Positions 1 through 5,278 of a DNA stretch of 10,221 nucleotides are shown here, one piece after another. The notes under the pieces are model-generated. The model had not been told where the DNA came from. It saw only the letters and a program-made list of their open reading frames with translations, and did no database searches. Both the position numbers and the translations under genes were made by a program. Where the stretch lies: positions 1 to 10,221 of the forward strand of contig JAIRXI010000181.1 of NCBI GenBank assembly GCA_031268395.1. The letters are read 5' to 3'. Source of the DNA: Tannerella sp. (GTDB lineage: Bacteria; Bacteroidota; Bacteroidia; Bacteroidales; Tannerellaceae). Position 1 is the first letter of the stretch, and every line of letters begins with the position of its first letter.

Positions 1-1
1 C

Positions 2-298
2 CGCGATAATTTTATTCGTGATTCAATTTTCCGTTACGATTCTGTTTTTGTCAAACAGACCGCCGACACGGTATTTTTTGAGCGATACAAATACCTGTAT
101 CGTGATAAAATCATTCGCGACAGTGTTTTCCTTTCAGACACAATCCGCGTACCATATCCGGTGGAAGTGGTTAAACAGGTCAAAGCACCATTGACAGGTT
201 GGCAGAACTTTCAATTATGGTGCGGGCGAATTTTACTAATAATCGTCTTGCTTGTTGTTTTATACTTCGTCCTAAAACTCAAAAAAATATTACCTTAA
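2..298 (+). CDS. C-terminal part of a small membrane-anchored mobile-element protein (5' end outside window)
   Basis: An open frame enters from the left edge and runs 98 codons to a TAA at 296-298; its start lies outside the window. The visible part is a hydrophilic, charged stretch with recurring arginine-aspartate-serine/threonine motifs (RDSIF, RDSVF, SDTIRV), followed after a WQNFQLW segment by one strongly hydrophobic segment (about residues 73-91 of the visible part) and a short basic tail. This layout, an extended repetitive RDS/DTV-rich part and then a single C-terminal membrane helix, is familiar from small proteins near the ends of Bacteroidales phages and mobile elements; no enzymatic motif is visible. 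The gene is clearly more AT-rich than the chromosomal genes to its right and is directly followed by a terminator. Mobile-element origin is an inference from composition and sequence style; the function is unknown. Confidence 0.6.
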   Translation, partial: RDNFIRDSIFRYDSVFVKQTADTVFFERYKYLYRDKIIRDSVFLSDTIRVPYPVEVVKQVKAPLTGWQNFQLWCGRILLIIVLLVVLYFVLKLKKILP

Positions 299-322
299 AA
301 GCCGCCGCAAGCGGCTTTTTTT
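297..322 (+). terminator. Rho-independent terminator of the left-edge gene
   Basis: An A-run and GCCGC pair with GCGGC and a run of seven T around a CGCAA loop. The stem starts at the stop codon of the partial gene. The A-run before the stem means it could also act on the opposite strand. Confidence 0.82.
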
Positions 323-323
323 C

Positions 324-346
324 GTGCTTTGGCTTTCGCCAAGCAC
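324..346. other. Hairpin between two terminators
   Basis: GTGCTT(t)GGC pairs with GCCAAGCAC across a TTTC loop, with one bulged T. It lies directly after the T-run of the first terminator and has no T-run of its own. It probably belongs to the same 3' end structure. Confidence 0.5.
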
Positions 347-363
347 TCATAAACAACAATAAG

Positions 364-387
364 AACGGCATTAAACCGCCGTTTTTT
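364..387 (+). terminator. Second hairpin terminator
   Basis: AACGGC pairs with GCCGTT across an 8-base ATTAAACC loop, followed by further T residues. Tandem terminators at the end of an element would insulate the chromosome from element transcription. Confidence 0.65.
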
Positions 388-419
388 ATTGCTATCTCTT
401 TGCCCTCTTAATCTTATAG

Positions 420-449
420 TTGTTTATTGCAGTAATAGTTGTACCTTTG
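420..449 (+). promoter_or_regulatory. Bacteroides-type promoter, no downstream gene recognised
   Basis: TTG (420-422), a 19-base spacer and TACCTTTG (442-449) fit the -33/-7 consensus of the Bacteroidota primary sigma factor (TTTG then TAnnTTTG). Transcription would start near 456. No convincing coding region follows for about 700 bases, so it may make a non-coding transcript, drive an unrecognised small gene, or be a promoter split from its gene by integration. The -7 box coincides with the integrase-core-like sequence described separately. Confidence 0.5.
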
Positions 450-473
450 CATCGTGCAATAGATACAACTATT
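434..473. repeat. Inverted repeat around a CTnDOT-type integrase core match (putative att site)
   Basis: AATAGTTGTA (434-443) and TACAACTATT (464-473) are a perfect 10-bp inverted repeat. Between them, GTACCTTTGC (441-450) fits the ten-base core GTANNTTTGC known for CTnDOT-family tyrosine recombinases, and a second small palindrome TTGCA-TCG-TGCAA (448-460) sits inside. An AT-rich mobile-type gene ends just to the left and GC-rich chromosome starts to the right, so an attachment junction is plausible. The core also fits a promoter -7 box, and the inverted repeat could equally be a repressor operator. Confidence 0.45.
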
Positions 474-478
474 TATTT

Positions 479-525
479 CTATATACGGATAAATTTTTTG
501 TACCGCTTTTGTACCACTATATACG
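479..525. repeat. Nested short direct repeats (possible integrase arm or repressor sites)
   Basis: CTATATACG occurs at 479-487 and again at 517-525. Between them TTTTGTACC occurs twice at an 11-base period (496-504 and 507-515), about one helical turn. Phased direct repeats beside a core-like inverted repeat are typical of arm-type sites of tyrosine recombinases or of repressor operators. The repeats are seen directly; the binding function is inferred. Confidence 0.42.
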
Positions 526-859
526 TAAAATACTGATAGTAAATTAAATAAATATTCTGTATCGGGAAATGAAGGATGAAGGCAACATAAGCTGTCGTCC
601 GAACGTCAAAACAGCCTGCTGTTTCACGCTATTTCCGGGGAGATAACCGCGGAAAAATCGAACACGCATCACCGCAGAGAGGGAGCCGGCCAGACAGGCC
701 GACACGCTCGACGTCGACGCCATGACGGATCCGGGACATGCGCCTGGCCATCTGCGGAGACAAAACAGACAACGCCGGCGTTTATGTCATCCTCACCAGA
801 AATGTATGCGAATATGAATCCGAACATCGTCACGGTCGTCTGACAGTTACGTTGCGCGA

Positions 860-958
860 CCAGAGTTGCCACTCTAAAGACTCCAGAGTTACCACTCTTG
901 AATGTCAAGAGTTACCACTCTAAAGACTCCAGAGTTACCACTCTGGTCACTCAAGAGT
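860..958. repeat. 23-bp tandem repeat array with a palindrome in each unit
   Basis: Four full units start at 860, 883, 906 and 929, followed by a partial fifth at 952. The unit opens with CCAGAGTTACCACTCT and ends in a more variable 7-base part (AAAGACT, TGAATGT, GGTCACT). Each unit contains AGAGT-TACC-ACTCT, a 5-bp stem with a 4-base loop that extends to 7 bp in unit four. Adjacent units can also pair with each other: ACTCTTGA (893-900) and TCAAGAGT (904-911) form an 8-bp stem. Units one and three share the same 3' part, which suggests duplication of a two-unit block. There is no sign of coding use. Confidence 0.9.
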
Positions 959-1062
959 AATCAAACAGTTATTTCACACTGCGGTTTGCCGTTTGCGGCC
1001 TGGGGAGTCAAAAGCCGAAATGGTCCGTCGAGCACGAAGACCGCCGGTTCACATGCAGGATG

Positions 1063-1132
1063 GCGGCAGGATGGACATACCCGTGACCCGTAGAGAGCCA
1101 TAAAAAGGTATCCTGCCGCATATTATTTTTTT
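1063..1132 (+). terminator. Long-loop inverted repeat followed by T-run
   Basis: GCGGCAGGAT (1063-1072) is perfectly complementary to ATCCTGCCGC (1110-1119). The loop is 37 bases, and a T-rich tract (1124-1132) follows. It could end transcripts coming from the left before the gntP promoter, or act as an attenuator for longer transcripts. The long loop makes a simple terminator less certain. Confidence 0.42.
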
Positions 1133-1149
1133 CTTCCGCCGGACAGTGA

Positions 1150-1173
1150 GATGAAATTTTTCATCTATCTTTG
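1150..1173 (+). promoter_or_regulatory. Probable gntP promoter with overlapping operator-like palindrome
   Basis: TATCTTTG (1166-1173) fits the Bacteroidota -7 box TAnnTTTG and lies 15 bases before the chosen ATG, giving a very short leader. No good -33 box is seen at the usual distance. Instead the spacer contains GATGAAA-TT-TTTCATC (1150-1165), a 7-bp palindrome touching the -7 box. A weak -33 with a palindrome in the spacer suggests binding of an activator or repressor, perhaps one sensing the sugar acid; no regulator gene is in the window. Confidence 0.45.
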
Positions 1174-1188
1174 CCGAAAATCGTATAT

Positions 1189-2541
1189 ATGTCATTATTG
1201 CCGCTTTGCATACTGGCGTTCAGCATCGTCTTATTGCTGTTTATGGTGCTGAAACTTAAGATTCACGCCTTTCTGTCGCTGCTGATCGTATCCGTCTTTC
1301 TGGGCATGGCTACCGGGATGCCGATGAATGCGATTCTGGAAAGCATGACGGAGGGGATGAGTTCCACGCTGGGATTTGTTGCGACGGTTGTCGGTATCGG
1401 GGCCATTTTCGGACAGGTGCTGGAATCCTCGGGCGGCGCCGAATCGCTGGCGCGCTCGCTGGTAACAAAGTTCGGAAAGGAGAAAGCGCCCTATTCGCTG
1501 GCTGCTGCCGGTTTCCTGGTAGCGATTCCCGTTTTTCTTGATGTCGGGTTCATCATCCTTGCGCCTGTCCTCTACGCACTGGCGAAAGACACGAAAAAAT
1601 CCCTGCTGTTCTATGCCATTCCGCTGCTGGCCGGCCTGGCCGTGACGCACGCCTTTATTCCGCCCACGCCCGGCCCGGTGGCCGTAGCCGAGATTCTCCA
1701 GGTCGATCTGGGTTGGCTGATATTCTTCGGCGCCGTGATCGGCATCCCGGTCACCCTGGTCGCCGGCCCGCTTTTCGGGAGATATATCGGAAACCGGATG
1801 TACGTGAAAACGCCCGATTTTTTCAAGGAGGAAGATCCTCTCCGCGAGACGACGCGCCTGCCGTCTTTCTGGCAGGTAACGGGCATGATCATCATCCCCC
1901 TGGCGCTGATTGTGGCTAACACGGTGACGGGTGTCTGGGCAAAAGCGCACGGCATGACCGACACGTTCCCGGTGCACCTGATTACCTTCCTGGGCCACCC
2001 GTTTATAGCCCTGCTGATAGCCACTTTGGTGGCTATATACACGCTGGGCATCCGGCGGGGATTTACGCGGACGGCGATACTGGAATTAAGCTCCAAAGCC
2101 CTTAATCCGGCGGGGCTGATCATCCTGGTGACCGGTGCGGGCGGCGTTTTCAAGCAGTTGCTGGTAGACAGCGGGATCGGGGTGGCGCTGGCGGAGAGCA
2201 TGTCCGGGTCGGCATTGCCGCCCCTTGTGCTGGCCTACCTGCTGGCGCTGATCATCCGCGTGACGCAGGGATCTGCCACTGTCGCCATGATTACGTCGGC
2301 CGGAATCATGGCGCCCCTGTTGAGCGCCTGCCTCCTCTCCGAACCGCACAAGGCGCTGATCGTAATAGCCATCGCTTCCGGTGCAACCACACTTTCGCAC
2401 GTCAACGACAGCGGGTTCTGGCTGGTAGGGAAATACCTCGGCATGAACGAAAAGCAAACGCTCCGCTCATGGACGGTGATGGAAACCATCATCTCGATTA
2501 CCGGTTTTACGCTGGCTTTCGGTTTAAGTTTCTTTTTCTGA
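1189..2541 (+). CDS. gntP: GntP-family gluconate:H+ symporter
   Basis: This 450-residue inner-membrane permease would import gluconate or a related sugar acid with protons. The sequence is hydrophobic throughout, consistent with about 12-14 membrane segments, and has the usual length for the GntP family. Family-typical blocks are visible: GFVATVVGIGAIFGQVLESSGGA (about 62-84), the VAIPVFLDVGFI block (about 111-122), the proline-rich THAFIPPTPGPVAVAEIL (about 153-170), GSATVAM in the C-terminal half and LSHVNDSGFW near the end. An in-frame TTG lies six codons upstream (1171), but it overlaps the -7 box, so the ATG at 1189 opening MSLLPL, as in relatives, is preferred. No gluconate kinase or dehydratase gene is adjacent, so the exact substrate (gluconate, ketogluconate, hexonates) is open. 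It is transcribed alone and ends at the hairpin terminator at 2583-2619. Confidence 0.9.
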   Translation: MSLLPLCILAFSIVLLLFMVLKLKIHAFLSLLIVSVFLGMATGMPMNAILESMTEGMSSTLGFVATVVGIGAIFGQVLESSGGAESLARSLVTKFGKEKAPYSLAAAGFLVAIPVFLDVGFIILAPVLYALAKDTKKSLLFYAIPLLAGLAVTHAFIPPTPGPVAVAEILQVDLGWLIFFGAVIGIPVTLVAGPLFGRYIGNRMYVKTPDFFKEEDPLRETTRLPSFWQVTGMIIIPLALIVANTVTGVWAKAHGMTDTFPVHLITFLGHPFIALLIATLVAIYTLGIRRGFTRTAILELSSKALNPAGLIILVTGAGGVFKQLLVDSGIGVALAESMSGSALPPLVLAYLLALIIRVTQGSATVAMITSAGIMAPLLSACLLSEPHKALIVIAIASGATTLSHVNDSGFWLVGKYLGMNEKQTLRSWTVMETIISITGFTLAFGLSFFF

Positions 2542-2553
2542 TGCTGTTGTGAA

Positions 2554-2580
2554 GATGAACCGTTCATCGTTCATCGTTAA
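2554..2580. repeat. CGTTCAT heptamer repeat, locus 1
   Basis: CGTTCAT occurs twice in tandem (2561-2574) and is closed by CGTTAA. The first copy also pairs with GATGAAC (2554-2560) just before it. The same heptamer with the same CGTTAA ending recurs at 9822-9848 with three copies. It lies in the 3' intergenic space of gntP. Confidence 0.8.
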
Positions 2581-2582
2581 AT

Positions 2583-2619
2583 ACGTAACGGGAAACGCGG
2601 CAGACGTTTCCCGTTACGT
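2583..2619. terminator. Bidirectional terminator between converging genes
   Basis: A perfect 15-bp stem (2583-2597 with 2605-2619, arm beginning ACGTAACGGG) encloses a 7-base loop CGGCAGA. It stands between the stop of gntP on the plus strand and the stop of the DUF1080 gene on the minus strand, so it likely serves both. Long T-runs are lacking; AAA before and TTT after the stem give weak tracts in both directions. Confidence 0.82.
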
Positions 2620-2630
2620 GTTTGCGGCCG

Positions 2631-3362
2631 TTACAGGGATTTTATCCTGAAGTTCCTGAATTCCACTTTCATGGGAGGACCCACATGCACTTGAACGCCA
2701 AGCAGTCCGGAGAGCCTTCGATTCGCCGCATCGCTGTCCGTCACATCGCTCGCCAGCACTCCGTTGAGGTAGTGCTGCAGGCGGTTACCTTTGGCAACGA
2801 TACGGTACTCGTTCCAGTCGTTTTTCCGGATGTGCCGGTTTAGCGGGTCGTGCTGAAAATCAATCGCGCTTACGTCCTGATGGGACGGCGAACGGTAAAG
2901 AGAGTCGATCACGACGGTCTGTCCACGCAGTGCCAGGAACTGGCGTCCCCGTTCCTCGTAATTTTGTCCCGTATACTGATTTCTTCCGTCGATATCGGCC
3001 TGGTAGCCTTTCAGTGCATAAGGCACGTCCGCTACCCGCTCGTTGCGATAGCTCACTCCGCTGTTTCCGTTTTCCGAAATCCGGTATTCCACTTTCAGTT
3101 CAAAATCTTCCAGGACGAGGTCTTTTCTGATGATGAACGTGTTCCGGCTCAGAAGGGTGGCAGGCGTGACTTCGCCTACCATGCAGCCGTTTTCGACACG
3201 CCAGTAGACCGGATCATACTCCCAGCCGTCCAGCGATTGCCCGTCGAAAACGGACTGGTATCCGCTACAGCACGTGCACAGGACGATTCCGCCGTAAACC
3301 GGAAGCATCCGGACATAGCGGCACAAGGTCTTTGTCTTCATACGGATTGCGTGAACGTTCAT
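2631..3362 (-). CDS. DUF1080 (3-keto-disaccharide hydrolase-like) probable lipoprotein
   Basis: A 243-residue exported protein. The N-terminus is basic, then hydrophobic (about 19-30), and ends in a cysteine cluster LCTCCSG (28-34), a plausible though imperfect lipobox. The rest is one DUF1080 domain, a concanavalin-like beta sandwich: it opens with SVFDGQSLDGWE (37-48), has FELKVEYRISENGNSGVSYR (87-106) in the middle, and closes with LLGVQVHVGPPMKVEFRNFRIK (220-241). Family members are annotated as 3-keto-glycoside hydrolases or carbohydrate-binding proteins, so action on a modified sugar outside the cytoplasm is likely; the substrate is unknown. The start at 3362 is chosen because its ATG overlaps the stop of the upstream peptidase gene (ATGA) and GAGGGA lies eight bases before it. 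An ATG at 3341 (MKTKTLC) is an alternative giving a shorter signal peptide. Second gene of a two-gene operon. Confidence 0.83.
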   Translation of the reverse strand: MNVHAIRMKTKTLCRYVRMLPVYGGIVLCTCCSGYQSVFDGQSLDGWEYDPVYWRVENGCMVGEVTPATLLSRNTFIIRKDLVLEDFELKVEYRISENGNSGVSYRNERVADVPYALKGYQADIDGRNQYTGQNYEERGRQFLALRGQTVVIDSLYRSPSHQDVSAIDFQHDPLNRHIRKNDWNEYRIVAKGNRLQHYLNGVLASDVTDSDAANRRLSGLLGVQVHVGPPMKVEFRNFRIKSL

Positions 3363-4903
3363 TCGTAAAGTCCCTCGCGCGAAAGCAGATGGTCCAGGTT
3401 GGCCACGCCCAGTCCGACAATGGCCATCACCGTTGCTGCATGTCGCTGGTATTCGGGGATGCTCTTCGTATACAGGTCCCGTTCCGTATGCCATATTTCG
3501 CGGTAATTGAAGTTGTAGCCCCTGACGTCGTCTTCGTCCAGCGCAATGGCAGGTATGCCCTTGATGGCGAAGACGGAGGCATCCGTCCCGCTGAGGCGTA
3601 CGGGTTTCGCCCGCGGGCCGGTTTGCTTCACCTCGAAGGGTATTTCGGGATGGATGGAAGAGAGCGGGGCGCAGATCCGGACGAAGTCGGGATACATGGC
3701 TTTCGGCACGCTGATGCTTACCGGAGGCAGCGGGCCGCCGTCGCGGTTGAAGACGTTGGAAATCCGGTCCCACTGTTCGGGATGCGAGGCGGCCCACGCC
3801 TGTGCGCCCAGCAGTCCGTATTCCTCGCCGGCAAAGGCGATAAAGAGCATGCTGCGTTTCGGACGGGCGCCCGAGGCGGCTACCAGACGGGCGGCTTCGA
3901 TGACGGCGGACACGCCCGACCCGCAGTCTACGCCGCCGGTGGCCGCGTCGTGCGAATCCAGGTGGCCGCTCAGGATGACGTATTCGTCGGGGTAGTCGCT
4001 TCCCCGGATTTTCCCGGCCACGCTGTAATATTTCACCGGCCCCAGCTTGAAATGGTTGCGGATGTCGAACTCCAGCTCGAACACGCGCCGCTCCTGCACC
4101 ATTTGCCGGATGATTCCGTACTGGTGTTCGTCGAGTTTAATGTCGGGGAGTTCGGGGAGGCGGTCGAAGGTCATGGTCGAATCCTTGACCACGCTCCGGT
4201 CATACAGCGCCACCAGCGGCACCGTTGCCGACTGGATGATGCCCAGAATGCCCGCCTCGCGCATTTCCCCGTAGAACAGGGCCGGCTCGTCGAGCAGCGT
4301 CAGCAGGGTGTCGTTCCTGTTTTTCAGGCGGTTGTTTTCGGCAATTTCCCGGTTTCGTTTGCGGATTTCCCCGTTCCGGGCAATGACGGACGCACGGATG
4401 GAATCGGCCGCGGCGCCGTGCGGAATGGACCAGCCGGTGTTTTTGCCGGTGATCAGCACCCATGCCCCTTTCAGCGCTCCTTTCATGCGGTCAAATTCCT
4501 CGCGCGTTTTCGGCTCAAGCAGGACGTGTCCACGTTGCAGCCCTTTCGTCCCGGAAGAGTATGACGGTGTGACGAAATGCAGTGCCATGGCCTGATCGCC
4601 GCCCAGCATCCGCCCGAACCACGGGCCGCGGTTGAATCCTACCGGCACGGTTCCGCCCTCGTTCCGCTCCACTTCCAGCCCCCATTCGGCAAAACTGGCA
4701 GCCACCCAGTCGACGGCGTTGTCATAGGCATCCGAGCCTATCGGACGGCCGCCAAAACGGTTGGTGAGCACATCCAGGTGATTCATCACCCGGTTGTCCG
4801 CCGTCCCGAGTTCGATCAGTTTTTGGACTGCCGCATCCTGTGCCGACGCAGTCGCAAGCGCTATGCCTATCCCGACAGCGCAAAGTAATACTGTTTTCTT
4901 CAT
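3359..4903 (-). CDS. Secreted M28-family metallopeptidase
   Basis: A 514-residue di-zinc aminopeptidase-type enzyme, probably periplasmic or secreted. It begins with a clean signal peptide (MKKTVLLCAVGIGIALATASA, cleavage near 21/22). The N-terminal half contains a PA-like insert region (about 120-250), and the catalytic half carries all expected M28 metal and catalytic residues: H314 and D316 in GHLDSHD, bridging D326 in GGVDCGSG, E360-E361 in FAGEEYG, D388 in NRDGG and H472 in IWHTERD. The commonly seen asparagine or acidic residue after the bridging aspartate is a cysteine here. A GTDASVF block (439-445) stands where relatives often have SDH-x-x-F. Its likely job is trimming residues from peptides or amide-linked compounds in the envelope. 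It is the first gene of an operon with the DUF1080 protein, overlapping by four bases, and has its own -7 box upstream. Confidence 0.9.
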   Translation of the reverse strand: MKKTVLLCAVGIGIALATASAQDAAVQKLIELGTADNRVMNHLDVLTNRFGGRPIGSDAYDNAVDWVAASFAEWGLEVERNEGGTVPVGFNRGPWFGRMLGGDQAMALHFVTPSYSSGTKGLQRGHVLLEPKTREEFDRMKGALKGAWVLITGKNTGWSIPHGAAADSIRASVIARNGEIRKRNREIAENNRLKNRNDTLLTLLDEPALFYGEMREAGILGIIQSATVPLVALYDRSVVKDSTMTFDRLPELPDIKLDEHQYGIIRQMVQERRVFELEFDIRNHFKLGPVKYYSVAGKIRGSDYPDEYVILSGHLDSHDAATGGVDCGSGVSAVIEAARLVAASGARPKRSMLFIAFAGEEYGLLGAQAWAASHPEQWDRISNVFNRDGGPLPPVSISVPKAMYPDFVRICAPLSSIHPEIPFEVKQTGPRAKPVRLSGTDASVFAIKGIPAIALDEDDVRGYNFNYREIWHTERDLYTKSIPEYQRHAATVMAIVGLGVANLDHLLSREGLYE

Positions 4904-4928
4904 CTAATTCAGTTTTTAAGTTCGGGCA

Positions 4929-4936
4929 CAAATGTA
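4929..4936 (-). promoter_or_regulatory. Probable promoter of the M28-DUF1080 operon (-7 box)
   Basis: On the minus strand TACATTTG matches the Bacteroidota -7 consensus exactly and lies 25 bases before the ATG at 4903. A clear -33 TTTG is not visible at the usual distance; upstream there is a run of eight T. It is divergent from the promoter at 5068-5096. Confidence 0.55.
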
Positions 4937-4994
4937 TTCAAAAAAAACGTACCGGCCCACATCTCCGGGCGATCTTCCCGAATCCGGCAGGGAT

Positions 4995-5012
4995 CACGGC
5001 CGTGCCGGCACG
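4995..5012. repeat. Overlapping short palindromes in the divergent intergenic region
   Basis: CACGGCCGTG (4995-5004) and CGTGCCGGCACG (5001-5012) are perfect palindromes sharing CGTG, in the middle of the 375-base space between two divergent operons. They could be a regulator binding site serving one or both sides. No regulator is in the window. Confidence 0.4.
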
Positions 5013-5067
5013 TCGTCGACGAAGTCCCCCTGACTCTCCTCCATTTTATAAATAACATTAATTTCGA

Positions 5068-5096
5068 TTGATGCTGTATAAGTGTATGTACATTTG
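5068..5096 (+). promoter_or_regulatory. Probable promoter of the GH38-MFS operon
   Basis: TTG (5068-5070), an 18-base spacer and TACATTTG (5089-5096) fit the Bacteroidota consensus well. The start of transcription would be near 5103, about 175 bases before the GH38 start codon. Confidence 0.6.
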
Positions 5097-5102
5097 CGGG
5101 GA

Positions 5103-5278
5103 TTTAATCGGCAAAGCCGGTTTCATAGCCATATTAGACGGATAGCGGGAATGAATCAGACTGTATGCGGCGTGGATTTGTGCAGAGAACCGGAAACCTT
5201 CCGGCAAGTTGCGGAGAAAAGATGTTCCGGAGGCAGATGCATCAACCCGAACCGCACCCAGTATTAAATAAATTAACG
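5103..5278 (+). other. Long 5' leader of the GH38 gene
   Basis: About 175 transcribed bases precede the ATG. They contain a small hairpin CGGC-AAAG-CCG just after the promoter and CCGGAA-ACC-TTCCGG (5190-5204). An in-frame ATG at 5165 would extend the protein by 38 residues, but that extension is hydrophilic and would bury the signal peptide, so it is treated as leader. No known riboswitch fold was recognised. The bases just before the start are AT-rich (TAAATAAATTAACG), as is common before Bacteroidota start codons. Confidence 0.45.

Larger units (their letters stand above)
541..1149. other. Gene-poor region between mobile element and gntP
   Basis: No convincing gene was found on either strand. 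The open frames are short (up to 79 codons), begin without translation signals and run through the tandem repeats. Composition changes near 550-560 from AT-rich to GC-rich. The contents are a small hairpin (AAACAG 609-614 with CTGTTT 619-624), the 23-bp tandem array (860-958) and a long-loop hairpin with T-run (1063-1132). If the promoter at 420-449 is active, this stretch would be a non-coding transcript of about 670 bases ending near 1130. Confidence 0.5.

Noticed and set aside
669..908. 79-codon minus-strand frame in the gene-poor region
   Set aside because: It starts inside the tandem array, has no promoter or ribosome site and no recognisable domain.
1231..1998. Long minus-strand open frame opposite gntP (255 codons)
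   Set aside because: It is the complement of a clearly recognised permease gene; composition is arginine/histidine/glutamine-rich as expected for an antisense shadow.
3332..4564. 410-codon plus-strand open frame opposite the M28 peptidase
   Set aside because: Shadow of the peptidase gene, which has all catalytic residues and a signal peptide.
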